Shown here in pieces: positions 18,213 to 30,796 of a DNA stretch of 64,000 bases (positions within the stretch are counted from its first letter, which is position 1; every line of letters starts with the position of its first letter). The translations under genes and the position numbers were made by a program. The notes under the pieces were generated by a model. It ran no database searches. It was not told where the DNA came from and saw nothing but the letters and a program-made list of their open reading frames with translations. Source of the DNA: Gammaproteobacteria bacterium (GTDB lineage: Bacteria > Pseudomonadota > Gammaproteobacteria > Pseudomonadales > Pseudohongiellaceae); contig JAURLP010000021.1 in NCBI GenBank assembly GCA_030831165.1, positions 1 to 64,000 on the forward strand, given 5' to 3'.

Positions 18213-19067
18213 TTAAGCCGTATCGATCTCCTGTTGAGACTTTATCAGATCGTCCAGTGCCTTTACTTGCCTTAAAAATGGCTCTAGTTTATCCAATCGC
18301 AAAGCACAGGGGCCATCACATAAGGCTTTACTGGGATCTGGATGGGCTTCCAGAAACAAACCGGCGATGCCCTGTGCAATGCCCGATTTGGCCAGTGCTG
18401 TCACATCCTTGCGTCGACCATCGGCGCTATCAGCACGCCCACCAGGCATCTGTAATGCATGGGTCACATCAAATAAAACCGGATAAGAAAAGCTTTTCAG
18501 GATCGGAAAACCAAGCATGTCTACCACCAGATTGTTATACCCAAAACTGCTGCCACGCTCACATAGCATCAGTTTTTCATTACCTGCCTCCAGGAATTTA
18601 TTGATGATGTGTTTCATTTCTGCAGGGGCAAGAAATTGTGCTTTCTTAATGTTGATATAGGCGCGGGTCTCAGCCATCGCCACAACCAAATCAGTTTGGC
18701 GGGAAAGAAAAGCGGGTAGTTGAATAATATCGACTACCTCAGCAACAGGAGCAGCCTGAGCAGGTTCATGCACATCAGTTAATAGCGGCACCTTGTACTT
18801 TTGTTTGACCGCATCAAGTATTTTAAGCCCCTTCTCAAGGCCCGGGCCACGATAGGAATCTTTTGACGATCGATTGGCTTTATCAAAAGAGGCCTTGAAG
18901 ATATAAGGGATACCCAAACTCGCACAGCAGCTAGAGAAAGCATCTGCGGTTTCCATGGCCAAAGCCTCTGATTCCAGCACATTTAATCCACCCACCAAAA
19001 TCATGGGCGCCGCATTTGAAATGGTAATTTCACCTAGCTGTAATGCTTTTTGCATAACCTTTTGCAT
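18213..19067 (-). CDS. kdsA: 3-deoxy-D-manno-octulosonate 8-phosphate synthase
   Basis: Condenses arabinose 5-phosphate with PEP to make KDO 8-phosphate for the lipopolysaccharide inner core. Typical stretches are [59 protein letters not shown] and [13 protein letters not shown] longer frame begins at a TTG at 19079, but the ATG at 19067 fits the normal N-terminus better. It lies between pyrG and eno, the usual gammaproteobacterial order. Confidence 0.95.
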   Translation of the reverse strand: MQKVMQKALQLGEITISNAAPMILVGGLNVLESEALAMETADAFSSCCASLGIPYIFKASFDKANRSSKDSYRGPGLEKGLKILDAVKQKYKVPLLTDVHEPAQAAPVAEVVDIIQLPAFLSRQTDLVVAMAETRAYINIKKAQFLAPAEMKHIINKFLEAGNEKLMLCERGSSFGYNNLVVDMLGFPILKSFSYPVLFDVTHALQMPGGRADSADGRRKDVTALAKSGIAQGIAGLFLEAHPDPSKALCDGPCALRLDKLEPFLRQVKALDDLIKSQQEIDTA

Positions 19068-19090
19068 CTGTATTACCAATAAATGACTAA

Positions 19091-20719
<1,629 letters not shown>

Positions 20720-20771
20720 TTACAGCCCATCTTGGAGGAATACAGATGGAGTTACAGGTTACCAGAACACT

Positions 20772-22133
20772 CTAGTAACCACAATAAACATCTGCTCTTT
20801 GCCAGTTAATTTTCAGTTGTGTTTGTCCACTTTTTGCTGCCAGATTTTGACAAACAAACAAATCGCCGACAGCCGCCAATTTTTGATTGACAAAAAGCAA
20901 AGGAATACGATCTCGCAGCCAGGGCGGCACGCCATAATCCTGGAATATTTTCTTAAAGCTGCGTGTTTTTCTGCCCGCTGGTTTAGCCTCAGACTGGGTG
21001 CAGTCAAAACGGATTTCAAGCTCATCTCCTTCTTGATATAGAACTCCACCAGTGCTGGTTTCTTCCAATGTGACCTTGCCAAGATTGAAGCCCAATTCAA
21101 TGGCCATGCCCGGTATTACAGGATGAAGAGTCGGCTTGAAGTCTCTTGGGAAGTTTTTAAGCACAAACAGTTTATTCGCAAAACGTCTCAGATCAATGGT
21201 CGTTTCATCCTGTCTCCAGCTGATTAAAGGTTTGGCATCTGCAGGCGCCGGAATCATTTCTTCTACAATGCACCTGAGCTCTTCAAAGCCAGGCATCGGA
21301 ATAGCATAGGCTTCCAAAAGACTTTGAAACCAGAATCGCAACACGTTTCGCTGCCGAGGAAGGTCTTTACCTGCCATCAGCTCCAGAGGGAAATCCGTCT
21401 TCTGTGTCGCGATAAAATCACCGGCATCCATCATTGCCAAAGCATGTAAAAGCTGTTCGGACTCTGCCAGAAGCTCGGCACTGCGTTGAATACTTTTACC
21501 AGCCGACGGCCAACGCGTTTTTATACTTGGGATAATTACCTGTCTTAACAAATTTCTATCAAAACTAATATCGCTGTTGCTTTCATCTTCAACCCAAAAG
21601 AGACCTGCCTGTTTGGCATATTCCGTTAATTCAACTTTAGTATAGGCCAGCAAGGGTCTTAACAAAGTTCCCTTCACCAGAGCTCGCTTGGCAGGAATGC
21701 CTGCAAGTCCTTTTGGACCACTGCCACGCAACAGACGGTAAAGGACCGTTTCCATCTGATCATCCTGATGGTGAGCCATTAAAATACAATCGCCTTCCCT
21801 GACCAAGGATGAGAACACCTCATAACGGGCCTGTCTTGCCTGTAATTCCAGATTGCCGTCAGAATGGCTTATCTTGACTTTTCTGGTTTCGAACTCAATA
21901 TTATGCAGCGTGCAATAGTCCTGACAATGCTTTTGCCAGGCATCGGCTTTTGGACTTAAGGCATGATTGATATGAATCGCACGCAATCGTGCTGAGGGAA
22001 GCGCTTTTTGACAGAAGTGAAGTAAAAGCTGAGAGTCCAGACCACCACTATAGGCTACCCAGAATAAGCCCTTAGCAGAGGCGGATAAATCAGCTAACTG
22101 TCGCAGAATAGCCTGCTCAGCTAGACGAGCCAT
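20772..22133 (-). CDS. tilS: tRNA(Ile)-lysidine synthase TilS
   Basis: Modifies C34 of the AUA-reading tRNA-Ile to lysidine, an essential function. The PP-loop motif is visible in [14 protein letters not shown] (about residues 26-39), with [21 protein letters not shown] and the TilS substrate-binding and C-terminal domains after it ([25 protein letters not shown]). The 453 residues are typical. It overlaps the end of accA by 17 bases, as if translationally coupled. Confidence 0.94.
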   Translation of the reverse strand: MARLAEQAILRQLADLSASAKGLFWVAYSGGLDSQLLLHFCQKALPSARLRAIHINHALSPKADAWQKHCQDYCTLHNIEFETRKVKISHSDGNLELQARQARYEVFSSLVREGDCILMAHHQDDQMETVLYRLLRGSGPKGLAGIPAKRALVKGTLLRPLLAYTKVELTEYAKQAGLFWVEDESNSDISFDRNLLRQVIIPSIKTRWPSAGKSIQRSAELLAESEQLLHALAMMDAGDFIATQKTDFPLELMAGKDLPRQRNVLRFWFQSLLEAYAIPMPGFEELRCIVEEMIPAPADAKPLISWRQDETTIDLRRFANKLFVLKNFPRDFKPTLHPVIPGMAIELGFNLGKVTLEETSTGGVLYQEGDELEIRFDCTQSEAKPAGRKTRSFKKIFQDYGVPPWLRDRIPLLFVNQKLAAVGDLFVCQNLAAKSGQTQLKINWQRADVYCGY

Positions 22134-23070
22134 GCCTCATCAAACGCTTGTAACGTCTTTCTAGTAAAGCATCAACATCCATATTTTTGAGCTGCCTAAT
22201 TTGTTCGAGCAAGGTCTCTTTTAAACGAGTGGCTGTTAATTGCATGTCGCGGTGTGCACCACCCAATGGCTCTGGAACGGTTCTGTCGACAATACCTAAT
22301 TCTTCCAGTCGACTGGAGGTTACGCCCATCGCTTCAGCAGCATCGGCTTTGTAGTCTGCCGATTTCCAGAGAATGGTGGCGCAACCCTCTGGTGAAATCA
22401 CATAGTAAGTGGAATATTCAAGCATATTCAGATAATCACACACACCGATCGCAATAGCCCCGCCTGAATTTCCTTCCCCCGTGACAGTTGCAATAATAGG
22501 CACTTTCAAGCGCGACATGATTGCCATATTTTCAGCAATGGCTTCATTAATACCACGTGCTTCTGAGTCAACGCCAGGGTAGGCTCCCAGAGTATCAATA
22601 AATGTCAGCACAGGCATTTTATAGCGTTCTGCCAGCAGCATCAGCCGACGTGCTTTGCGATATCCTTCGGGTTTGGGCATGCCAAAATTTCGTCTGACTT
22701 TTTCCTCGGTACTACGTCCTTTTTGATGGCCGATTATCATCACCGGGATATCGTCGAGATAGGCAACGCCACCTAAAATAGACTGATCATCTGCAAACAT
22801 GCGGTCACCATGCAACTCCTCAAACTCAGTGCACATGTAACGAATATAGTCTTCAGTCTGAGGTCTTAATGGGTGCCTAGCCAACATGGAAATTTGCCAA
22901 GGACTTAAAGAAGAGAAAATCTTGGTAGTCAGTTTGTGGCTTTTCTCCTGAAGATTATCGATTTCTTCAGAGATATTCATATTATTATCAGCACCAACCA
23001 GACGCAGCTCGTTAATCTTTACTTCCAGATCTGCAATTGGCTGTTCAAAATCAAGATAATCAGGATTCAT
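22117..23070 (-). CDS. accA: Acetyl-CoA carboxylase carboxyltransferase subunit alpha
   Basis: With AccD, transfers carboxyl from carboxybiotin to acetyl-CoA to form malonyl-CoA, the first step of fatty acid synthesis. The crotonase-type domain contains [37 protein letters not shown] and [15 protein letters not shown]. The 317 residues match E. coli (319). It follows dnaE and overlaps tilS. Confidence 0.96.
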   Translation of the reverse strand: MNPDYLDFEQPIADLEVKINELRLVGADNNMNISEEIDNLQEKSHKLTTKIFSSLSPWQISMLARHPLRPQTEDYIRYMCTEFEELHGDRMFADDQSILGGVAYLDDIPVMIIGHQKGRSTEEKVRRNFGMPKPEGYRKARRLMLLAERYKMPVLTFIDTLGAYPGVDSEARGINEAIAENMAIMSRLKVPIIATVTGEGNSGGAIAIGVCDYLNMLEYSTYYVISPEGCATILWKSADYKADAAEAMGVTSSRLEELGIVDRTVPEPLGGAHRDMQLTATRLKETLLEQIRQLKNMDVDALLERRYKRLMRHGSSS

Positions 23071-23114
23071 AACTTATTTAATAAATTCCGTAACAGTTTG
23101 TTCGATTTATAGGG

Positions 23115-23131
23115 TCTATAGGGCCTATAGA
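23115..23131. repeat. 17-bp palindrome between dnaE and accA
   Basis: TCTATAGG and its reverse complement CCTATAGA flank a single G. AGGG and CCCT flank this core, so a longer bulged hairpin is possible. It lies in the 76-base gap between the dnaE stop and the accA start. No T-run follows on the minus strand, so it is not called a terminator. Confidence 0.4.
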
Positions 23132-23146
23132 GTTCCCTGACCAGGC

Positions 23147-26100
23147 TTAATAACTGAGACTAACACCTTGCTCACCGTAATGCTCCTTTAAACGATGTAG
23201 CAATTCATCATCAGGTTTAACCTGCCAGGACTTACCGAATGCGATTTTACCCTGCACGCCTTCTCTTGCATAGTTAACAACGACTTTACATACCTTACCG
23301 GCATCACTTGCCGTCTCCGGAGAAGAAACATAATCCGCCAGTATATGTTCTAGTTCTTGTAAAGCATCGGCACAAAGTGATTCCTGCTGGAGGTTTAGGC
23401 TTATATGACGCAGATAGGCTTCCCTGGCCTCTTGAAAACTCATGATACTTTTTGCACGCACCTGCAGACTACCATCACCCGCGTATTCATTTTGGCTGAC
23501 CGATCCTTCCACCAGTACAATCTCGTCCTTGGTCAGCACTTCCCTGACTGATTCGTAGACTTCGCCAAATAATGATACCTCTATGCGACCGCTTTGATCG
23601 TCGAGGGTTAGAATCGCAATATTATCACCACGTTTACTTTTTATGACACGCATATCATGCACCAGTCCAATGAGGATTTGTGGTGCATTATTGGGCCTTA
23701 AATTAACAATGCGATTTTTGGTAATTCTGGCAATTTCCGGTAAATAGGCTTCAATAGGATGGCCCGATAAATACAGCCCAAGACTATCCTTTTCTTCTTG
23801 CAGCCTTCTTTTTTCGCTCCATGATCGGACATGTCGAAAATTCGCATAAACATCCACTTCCGTTTCATCCGTCGGAACCAATTCACCAAAAAGATCATCG
23901 ACACCGCTTTCCTGAATACGGGCAGTCTGGGCAGCTGTTTGTATTGCTTCACCCATACTAGCCAGCAATATAGCTCGATCAACATCCCGACTGATAGAGT
24001 CGAAAGCGCCAGAACGGATTAAGGCTTCTAAGGAACGTTTATTGATAATGGTTAAATCAACACGCTGACAAAAATCAAACAAATTACGAAACGGGCCACT
24101 TGCTTGACGGGTTTTGATAATATTTTCTATTGGGCCTTCGCCCAGACCTTTTATCGCACCAAGTCCATAAATAACATGGGCTTCACCCGCATCGTTATAG
24201 TCAACAGTAAAACCGTAACTTCCTATATTGACATCCGGAGGGTTAAGCGGAAGATTCATTCGGCGGCATTCATCCGCAAGTATCACAATTTTGTCAGTAT
24301 TCTGCATGTCCGCCGACAATACTGAAGCCATAAAGTGCGCAGGATAATGCTTTTTCAACCAGGCTGTTTGGTAGGAAACCAAAGCATAAGCCGCAGAGTG
24401 AGACTTGTTAAAGCCGTATCCTGCGAATTTTTCCATCAGATTAAAGATAGATTCAGCTGTTTTTTGATCGATATTATTTTTAGCGGCTCCCGCTAAAAAT
24501 ATTTCACTCTGTTTCTGCATCTCTTCCGGTTTTTTCTTGCCCATTGCGCGGCGCAACATATCTGCACCACCCAGACTATAGTCCGCTAGCACCTGGGCTA
24601 TTTTCATAACCTGCTCCTGGTACAGAATAACGCCATAGGTATTTTTTAAAATGGGCTCAAGTAAAGGATGGGCATAGGCGACTTCAGCACCATGTTTTCG
24701 ATTGATAAAGTCATCTACCATGCCCGAACCAAGTGGACCTGGCCGGTACAAAGCAACCAGAGCAACAATATCTTCAAAGGTATTGGGTTTAAGCCGCTTG
24801 ATTAATTCCTTCATTCCTTTTGATTCAAGCTGAAATATTGCCGTTGTCTCTCCGCTGATTAACAGCTGGTAGACCGACATGTCATCCAGGGGGATATGAC
24901 TAATATCCAGTTGTTTAGAGCCTTTTGAAGCAGCGTTGCGCTCAGCATTGATCATCCTGACTGCGCCATTGATAATGGTAAGCGTGCGTAGACCAAGGAA
25001 ATCAAATTTGACCAGACCTGCTTTCTCGACATCACTCATATCATACTGAGTGACCAGATTAGATCCCGTTTCATCACAGTAAAGCGGGGTAAAATCAGTC
25101 AATTTTCCAGGTGCAATGACAACTCCGCCGGCATGCTTTCCGACATTACGTACAATGCCCTCCAGTTTAAATGCCATTTCCATGATTTCTTCAGCTTCTT
25201 CATCATTTGCGACAAGAGAGGCTAACTGAGGCTCTTCGCTCATGGCTTTTTCCAGAGTCATCCCTATCTCAAATGGAACGAGCTTGGATAGTTTGTCGGC
25301 CAGGGCATAAGACTTTCCCTGAACTCGTGCAACGTCTCTGATCACACCCTTTGCTGCCATGGTGCCAAACGTAATAATCTGGGACACCGCATCCCGTCCA
25401 TATAACTCTGCAACATGTTCTATAACCCTGTCACGGCCATCCATACAAAAATCCACGTCAAAGTCAGGCATGGATATACGTTCCGGGTTCAGAAATCTTT
25501 CAAATAGGAGATCGTACTGAAGCGGATCCAGATCCGTAATTTTAAGTGAATAGGCAACCAGTGAGCCCGCTCCAGAGCCCCTGCCTGGGCCAACAGGCAC
25601 ACCGTTGTCTTTTGCCCATTGAATGAATTCCATCACAATTAAAAAATAACCGGGAAAACCCATCTGAATAATGATATCCAGCTCAAAATTGAGACGATCC
25701 TGATACAGCTGACGCTTTTCTGGGCTAACATTTTCACCCAAATCCATTAAACGCTTATTTAAACCTTCCTCACTCAGGCATCGTAGATAAACATCAACAC
25801 TCAAATTTTCGGGAACCGGATAATCAGGCAGACATGGTGTTCCCAGAGATAATTCAAGATTACAGCGTTTGGCAATCTCAACAGTATTCTGCAGCGCCTC
25901 CGGGATATCCCTGAAGAGGTCCTGCATTTCTTCGGTACTACGTAAATATTGAGTCTCTAAGTAAAGTCTTGGCCGTCTGGGATCATCCAGAGTTCTTCGA
26001 TCATTAATACACACTCTGGCTTCATGGGCTTCAAATTCGTCAGGCCTTAAAAACCTCACATCATTGGTTGCCACCACTGGGCAATCAAACTCCAGTCCAA

Positions 26101-26665
26101 GATCGATTGCGCCATGTATATATTCTTCTTCTCTGGGACGCCCAGTACGTTGCAATTCCAGATAAAAGCTATCTGGAAATATTTTCATCCAATGCTTTAG
26201 TTTGGATTTTGCGAGATCCAAATCCTGATTTAATAAAGCTTGTCCTATAGTGCCTTCTCTTGCGCCGGAAAGCACAATCAGCCCAGCACTGTACTGCTCG
26301 ATCCAATGCTCTTGTGTAAAGACCTTTCCACGACGCTGACCTTCTTTATATGATTTCGAGATTAACTTTATAAGATTTTGATATCCTTTACTATTTTTTA
26401 TTAAAAAAGTTAAAATTGTCGCGTTTTCATCGCCTCTTTCATCTGCTACCAGCAAGTCACAACCACATAGCGGTTTTACACCTTTAGCAATGGCACTCGA
26501 GTAAAATTTAATTAAGGCATAAAAATTAGAAAGGTCTGTCAGAGCAATTGCAGGCTGTCCAAGTTCCAGTGCTTTGTTCACTAAATCAGGGATTTTGGTC
26601 AGCCCATCGACTAGCGAGTATTCAGAATGAACTTTTAAGTGTATGAATGAGGGTGTATCTGTCAT
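23147..26665 (-). CDS. dnaE: DNA polymerase III subunit alpha
   Basis: Catalytic subunit of the replicative polymerase. The N-terminal PHP domain opens with FIHLKVHSEYSLVDG. The palm domain contains GPGRGSGAGSLVAYSL and the catalytic aspartates in MPDFDVDFCMDGRD (about residues 395-408). Further on are the fingers, HhH and OB-fold (QILIGLVHDMRVIKSKRG) regions and a C-terminal tau-binding region. About 1,172 residues match E. coli DnaE (1,160). The ATG at 26665 is preferred over a TTG two codons upstream. It lies between rnhB and accA as in E. coli and Pseudomonas. Confidence 0.96.
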   Translation of the reverse strand: MTDTPSFIHLKVHSEYSLVDGLTKIPDLVNKALELGQPAIALTDLSNFYALIKFYSSAIAKGVKPLCGCDLLVADERGDENATILTFLIKNSKGYQNLIKLISKSYKEGQRRGKVFTQEHWIEQYSAGLIVLSGAREGTIGQALLNQDLDLAKSKLKHWMKIFPDSFYLELQRTGRPREEEYIHGAIDLGLEFDCPVVATNDVRFLRPDEFEAHEARVCINDRRTLDDPRRPRLYLETQYLRSTEEMQDLFRDIPEALQNTVEIAKRCNLELSLGTPCLPDYPVPENLSVDVYLRCLSEEGLNKRLMDLGENVSPEKRQLYQDRLNFELDIIIQMGFPGYFLIVMEFIQWAKDNGVPVGPGRGSGAGSLVAYSLKITDLDPLQYDLLFERFLNPERISMPDFDVDFCMDGRDRVIEHVAELYGRDAVSQIITFGTMAAKGVIRDVARVQGKSYALADKLSKLVPFEIGMTLEKAMSEEPQLASLVANDEEAEEIMEMAFKLEGIVRNVGKHAGGVVIAPGKLTDFTPLYCDETGSNLVTQYDMSDVEKAGLVKFDFLGLRTLTIINGAVRMINAERNAASKGSKQLDISHIPLDDMSVYQLLISGETTAIFQLESKGMKELIKRLKPNTFEDIVALVALYRPGPLGSGMVDDFINRKHGAEVAYAHPLLEPILKNTYGVILYQEQVMKIAQVLADYSLGGADMLRRAMGKKKPEEMQKQSEIFLAGAAKNNIDQKTAESIFNLMEKFAGYGFNKSHSAAYALVSYQTAWLKKHYPAHFMASVLSADMQNTDKIVILADECRRMNLPLNPPDVNIGSYGFTVDYNDAGEAHVIYGLGAIKGLGEGPIENIIKTRQASGPFRNLFDFCQRVDLTIINKRSLEALIRSGAFDSISRDVDRAILLASMGEAIQTAAQTARIQESGVDDLFGELVPTDETEVDVYANFRHVRSWSEKRRLQEEKDSLGLYLSGHPIEAYLPEIARITKNRIVNLRPNNAPQILIGLVHDMRVIKSKRGDNIAILTLDDQSGRIEVSLFGEVYESVREVLTKDEIVLVEGSVSQNEYAGDGSLQVRAKSIMSFQEAREAYLRHISLNLQQESLCADALQELEHILADYVSSPETASDAGKVCKVVVNYAREGVQGKIAFGKSWQVKPDDELLHRLKEHYGEQGVSLSY

Positions 26666-26711
26666 ATCCAATGCTGCATTTAATAAATTGAGTGTAAAGC
26701 TATTATCTATA

Positions 26712-27311
26712 TTATTTAATATCCAACACGGCTTTTACCGGTCCATAACTCAACCGATGTTCAGGGCAAGGGCCCAGCTCTCTTAAAACAGCTAAATGTT
26801 CAGACGTCGGATACCCTTTGTGCTTGGCAAAGCCGTAAGCAGGAAATTGTTCATGTAATCTCAGCAAACACTGATCCCGATGGACTTTGGCCAGAATTGA
26901 AGCCGCTGCAATCGATTGTATACGCTGATCACCCTTTATAAGCGCTTTACTCAGGTAATTCCAGACAGGCATGCAATTGCCATCAACATAAATAAACTCT
27001 GGCTCCAGCGTTAAGGCACTAACAGCGCGTTGCATAGCCAGCATCGTGGCCTGCAGAATGTTGATGCTATCAATCTCCCTTACATCGGCTTCTGCGATGG
27101 CGTAAGCCAAGGCCTCCTGTCTAATTTGAACACTCAGGGATTCTCGAGTGTTAGCACTTAATTTTTTTGAATCATTGAGGCCGGGAATATTTTTTTCCTT
27201 ATCCAGAATGACTACAGCTGCAACCACATTGCCAGCTAGAGGACCCCTGCCCGCCTCATCTACACCAGCGACCAAACGATATTTTGATTCATCTTCTTCA
27301 CAGAACAACAA
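26712..27311 (-). CDS. rnhB: Ribonuclease HII
   Basis: Cleaves RNA in RNA-DNA hybrids and removes single ribonucleotides from DNA. The acidic active site is intact: VAGVDEAGRGPLAGNVVAA (Asp-Glu near the N-terminus), FIYVDGN and the later AASILAKVHRDQ. There is no ATG before the conserved core, so the start is probably the TTG at 27311. An AGGAG ribosome site formed by the last codons of lpxB lies upstream, with a second AGG closer to the TTG. The 199 residues suit the family. Confidence 0.94.
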   Translation of the reverse strand: MLFCEEDESKYRLVAGVDEAGRGPLAGNVVAAVVILDKEKNIPGLNDSKKLSANTRESLSVQIRQEALAYAIAEADVREIDSINILQATMLAMQRAVSALTLEPEFIYVDGNCMPVWNYLSKALIKGDQRIQSIAAASILAKVHRDQCLLRLHEQFPAYGFAKHKGYPTSEHLAVLRELGPCPEHRLSYGPVKAVLDIK

Positions 27312-27318
27312 AGCCTTT

Positions 27319-28470
27319 TTACTCCTGCTGGCTAATTAATTTTAATACCGACTCAGCCGCTGTTGCATTCGCATTTTTACGTAGTACCTGATGAATTTTA
27401 TGAAAATCAGCGTTCAATTGTTCCTGCTTTTCTTTATCTTCCAATAACAGTTTAATACTTTGAAATAGTGCTGAGGCATTGACTTCATTTTGCACTCTTT
27501 CTTCCACTAGAGGTTTCCCGGCTAACAAATTGGGTAAAGAAAAATAAGGCACTTTAAGCATTCTGGAAATAAGTGCATAGGACAAAGCAGACATTTTGTA
27601 ACAAACCAGCATGGGCTTTTTCAATAGCGCTGCCTCCAGAGTCGCTGTGCCCGAAGCAATTAACAGCACATCGGCAGCTGCCATCACCTCTCGAGCGTAA
27701 CCATCAGTTAAGGTGACATCCAGGCCAGGAAACTGGTCTTTAAGCAAGGTTTCGATCTGGACCCACCTTGCCGCATTGGCGCAGGGAATAAGTACTTGTA
27801 ATTCTGGCCAATGCTTTAAACATAGATCAGCACATTTCAGAAATTCCGGGGCCAACCTGCTTACTTCACCTTGTCTGCTCCCTGGGAGCAGAGCCAATAT
27901 TGGCCCGGCAGTATTTAGCCCTAGCTCTAGTCTGGCTGATGCTTTATCGACTTCCATAGGAATAAGATCGGCAAGAGGATGTCCCACGCATCGAACAGCA
28001 ACATTGTGCTTCTCATAAAAAGGGACTTCAAAAGGAAATAGCGTCAGCATTAAGTCGACAGAGCGTGCAATTTTATGGATGCGCTTGCTACGCCAGGCCC
28101 AGACCGAAGGGCTGACATAATGTATGGTATGGATACCAGCCTGCTTTAATTTTTTTTCGATGTTTAAATTAAAATCCGGTGAATCGATACCGATGAAAAC
28201 ATCCGGCTTTTGTCTCAAAAAATGATCTACCACGCCCCTTCTGATCCTTAGCAATTCTGGTAAACGCTTGAGTGGCTCAATTAACCCCATTACTGACAAA
28301 CGCTCCATAGGCACCATGGAATGCAAACCTTGAGCCATCATAAGGGGACCACCAATACCTTCAAAAGTTAGCTGGGGGTGTTGGGATTTAAGTGCTTGCA
28401 TAAGCCCGGCACCCAGTATATCGCCGGAACTTTCTCCAGCTAATATTCCAATGCAGAGAGTTTTACTCAT
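27319..28470 (-). CDS. lpxB: Lipid-A-disaccharide synthase
   Basis: Glycosyltransferase (family 19) that joins UDP-diacylglucosamine and lipid X into the lipid A disaccharide at the inner membrane. Signature stretches are GILAGESSGDILGAGLMQAL, FIGIDSPDFN, IHYVSPSVWAWR and LLPGSRQGEVSRL. The 383 residues match E. coli (382). The ATG at 28470 is preferred over a TTG two codons upstream. Confidence 0.96.
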   Translation of the reverse strand: MSKTLCIGILAGESSGDILGAGLMQALKSQHPQLTFEGIGGPLMMAQGLHSMVPMERLSVMGLIEPLKRLPELLRIRRGVVDHFLRQKPDVFIGIDSPDFNLNIEKKLKQAGIHTIHYVSPSVWAWRSKRIHKIARSVDLMLTLFPFEVPFYEKHNVAVRCVGHPLADLIPMEVDKASARLELGLNTAGPILALLPGSRQGEVSRLAPEFLKCADLCLKHWPELQVLIPCANAARWVQIETLLKDQFPGLDVTLTDGYAREVMAAADVLLIASGTATLEAALLKKPMLVCYKMSALSYALISRMLKVPYFSLPNLLAGKPLVEERVQNEVNASALFQSIKLLLEDKEKQEQLNADFHKIHQVLRKNANATAAESVLKLISQQE

Positions 28471-28478
28471 GTGCAATC

Positions 28479-29261
28479 TTATCGAGTGATGCCTTTGGTA
28501 GATACTCGCACGGAATCAACCATCAACTGTATTTCAGGATGCTCCTCAACCATCTGTTGCATTTCTGATAAAGCCTGGTCAGTTGTCTTTCCATCGCGAT
28601 AAAGAACTTTATAGGCTTGGCGAATAGCCCTGATTGCTTCTTTGCTGAAGCCTCTACGCTCTAGTCCGGTACTATTTACGCCTCTTGCAGTAGGTGGTGT
28701 TCCATTAACAATGACGTAAGCTGGAACATCCATGTTGACATGCGTTAAGCCTCCAATGAAGCTGTGAGCCCCTATTTTGAGGAACTGATAGACACCGGAA
28801 AACCCTGCAAGAATTGCCCAGTCATCGACCTCTACATGGCCGCTGACAGCAGCATTGTTAGAAAAAATAATGTGATTCCCAATGATGCAATCATGCGCCA
28901 CATGGGTATAGGGCATAAATAAATTATCGGAGCCAATACGTGTTATCCCGCCGCCGACTTCTGTACCACGATGGATAGTAGCGCCTTCTCGAATAGTGTT
29001 GTTATCACCTATCTCCAAGAGACTTGCCTCACCTTTATATTTCAAATCAGAGGGGTCTTCACCAACAGAAGAAAATTGAAAAATCTGATTTCCCTTGCCT
29101 AACTTAGTGTGAGATCTGATGACTACGTGGGAGCCAATTTTACAATCATCGCCTATAACGACTTCTGGACCAATAATGCTCCAGGGACCAATTTCAACAT
29201 TACTACCTATGGTAGCTGTCGGATGAATGATCGGGTCATTAGATCCTGCATTAGCACTCAT
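28479..29261 (-). CDS. lpxA: UDP-N-acetylglucosamine O-acyltransferase
   Basis: First step of lipid A synthesis, placing a hydroxyacyl chain from ACP on UDP-GlcNAc. The protein is a left-handed beta-helix of hexapeptide repeats (for example IHPTATIGSNVEIGPWSIIG), with the catalytic histidine in the LFMPYTHVAHDCIIGNH region, and a helical C-terminus. The 260 residues match E. coli (262). It is flanked by fabZ and lpxB. Confidence 0.96.
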   Translation of the reverse strand: MSANAGSNDPIIHPTATIGSNVEIGPWSIIGPEVVIGDDCKIGSHVVIRSHTKLGKGNQIFQFSSVGEDPSDLKYKGEASLLEIGDNNTIREGATIHRGTEVGGGITRIGSDNLFMPYTHVAHDCIIGNHIIFSNNAAVSGHVEVDDWAILAGFSGVYQFLKIGAHSFIGGLTHVNMDVPAYVIVNGTPPTARGVNSTGLERRGFSKEAIRAIRQAYKVLYRDGKTTDQALSEMQQMVEEHPEIQLMVDSVRVSTKGITR

Positions 29262-29278
29262 AGTTATACCGATAAAAA

Positions 29279-29716
29279 TTATTCTTGTCGTTCAGCACAA
29301 AGTATTACAGCTTCACTGGCAATTTTACCATCCACACTTGCCTTGCACTGAAACTTATATATACCTCTTTTCACCGTTAAAATCTCGGCTTCAAGAATCA
29401 ACTGATCTCCTGGTACGACTGGCCTTTTAAAGCGCACTGCGTCTGCGCCCACAAAATAGTAAAGATAGCCATCTCGGGGTTTTTTCTCCTGGCTTTTAAA
29501 GCCGAGGACACCAGAAGCCTGAGCCATGGCTTCGATTATTAAGACACCGGGCATAATGGGTTTACTGGGGAAATGCCCCAGGAAGAACTCTTCATTAGTC
29601 GTGACATTCTTGTAGGCCTTGATATATTTATTAGGCTCTAATTCCAAGACTCTATCCACCAGCAAGAAAGGATAGCGCTGTGGCAAGTATTCTTTTACAT
29701 CTTCAATAAACATCAT
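29279..29716 (-). CDS. fabZ: 3-hydroxyacyl-[acyl-carrier-protein] dehydratase FabZ
   Basis: Dehydrates hydroxyacyl-ACP in fatty acid elongation and competes with LpxA for hydroxyacyl-ACP. The hot-dog fold has its catalytic pair in [19 protein letters not shown] (His and Glu about residues 48-66). It begins with the usual [14 protein letters not shown]. It is 145 residues long and lies between lpxD and lpxA as usual. Confidence 0.96.
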   Translation of the reverse strand: MMFIEDVKEYLPQRYPFLLVDRVLELEPNKYIKAYKNVTTNEEFFLGHFPSKPIMPGVLIIEAMAQASGVLGFKSQEKKPRDGYLYYFVGADAVRFKRPVVPGDQLILEAEILTVKRGIYKFQCKASVDGKIASEAVILCAERQE

Positions 29717-29740
29717 AATATTACTACCTGAACGAGCGAA

Positions 29741-30766
29741 TTATTCGCTTCCATTTTTTGTCTTTATGAAACGCTTGGTCAGTTTATCAAGTTGACGAAA
29801 ACGCACTATATTTTTTTTCCATAAATCGGTGCTGGATAGACCGGTACCTGAAGAGTAGCTACCAGCTTCTCTTATGGATTGATTAACTAATGACATCGCT
29901 GTCACCGTCACACCGTCAACGATCTCTACATGGTTGATAATCCCAACAGCGCCTGCAATCACGCAATTTTTACCAATCTTTACACTGCCGGCTATGGCGC
30001 TACAGCCACAAATAACAGTGTCATCTCCGATGATGACATTGTGAGCTATCTGTACCTGATTATCTATCTTTACCCCATTACCAATGAGAGTATCTTCAAG
30101 CGCCCCTCTATCGATACAGGTATTTGCCCCTATATCAACATCATCCCCAATTATAACCTTGCCAAGCTGGGCAATTTTTATGTACTTGCCGCCTTCCTGT
30201 GCAAAACCAAAACCGTCGCTACCAATAACAACACCTGGATAAATATGAGCACGTTTGCCTATTATTGTATCGTGGGCGATGTTTACATTAGTATCAATTC
30301 GACAGGCTTCTCCTATTTCCACACCGGCTTCTATAATAGTATTCGCCGCAATACACACATCATTCGCGATGATTACATTAGCCGCAATGACAACATTGTC
30401 ACCAATACTTACATTACTACCCAATTTTGCAGAAGAATCAATTTTCGCAGTGCCTGAAATTCCTTTTTGCCGGAATGAGTCCATTTTAAATAAGTGAGAC
30501 GCACGCGCATAACAAACGTAAGGATTATCTGAGATAAGCATATTCCCGGAATAACCTTCAGCCATTTTTTTTGACAGGATCAATGCAGAGGCCTTGGTAT
30601 TGAGGAAATCGTTAAAATAGCGAGGATTATGATAAAAACTTAAATCCCCAGCACCGGCTGATTTCAATGTAGCTAAAGCATGTATTTCAGTACTTGGATC
30701 TCCAATCATCTCTGCATTAAGCAAAGAGGCCAGAGTAGCTAGTTCATAAGGCGGGAAATTAGACAC
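29741..30766 (-). CDS. lpxD: UDP-3-O-(3-hydroxyacyl)glucosamine N-acyltransferase
   Basis: Third step of lipid A synthesis. An N-terminal uridine-binding domain (about 1-100, with [20 protein letters not shown]) is followed by a long hexapeptide-repeat helix and the motif [17 protein letters not shown], which holds the catalytic histidine. The 341 residues match E. coli (341). The repeat structure gives rise to long spurious frames on the opposite strand. Confidence 0.96.
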   Translation of the reverse strand: MSNFPPYELATLASLLNAEMIGDPSTEIHALATLKSAGAGDLSFYHNPRYFNDFLNTKASALILSKKMAEGYSGNMLISDNPYVCYARASHLFKMDSFRQKGISGTAKIDSSAKLGSNVSIGDNVVIAANVIIANDVCIAANTIIEAGVEIGEACRIDTNVNIAHDTIIGKRAHIYPGVVIGSDGFGFAQEGGKYIKIAQLGKVIIGDDVDIGANTCIDRGALEDTLIGNGVKIDNQVQIAHNVIIGDDTVICGCSAIAGSVKIGKNCVIAGAVGIINHVEIVDGVTVTAMSLVNQSIREAGSYSSGTGLSSTDLWKKNIVRFRQLDKLTKRFIKTKNGSE

Positions 30767-30796
30767 ACTTTTTCATTAAAGGCTGTTATAGAAAAG

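Noticed and set aside
29930-30457. A 175-residue plus-strand frame inside lpxD
   Set aside because: The periodic hexapeptide codons of lpxD leave the opposite strand free of stops; composition and context do not support a gene.
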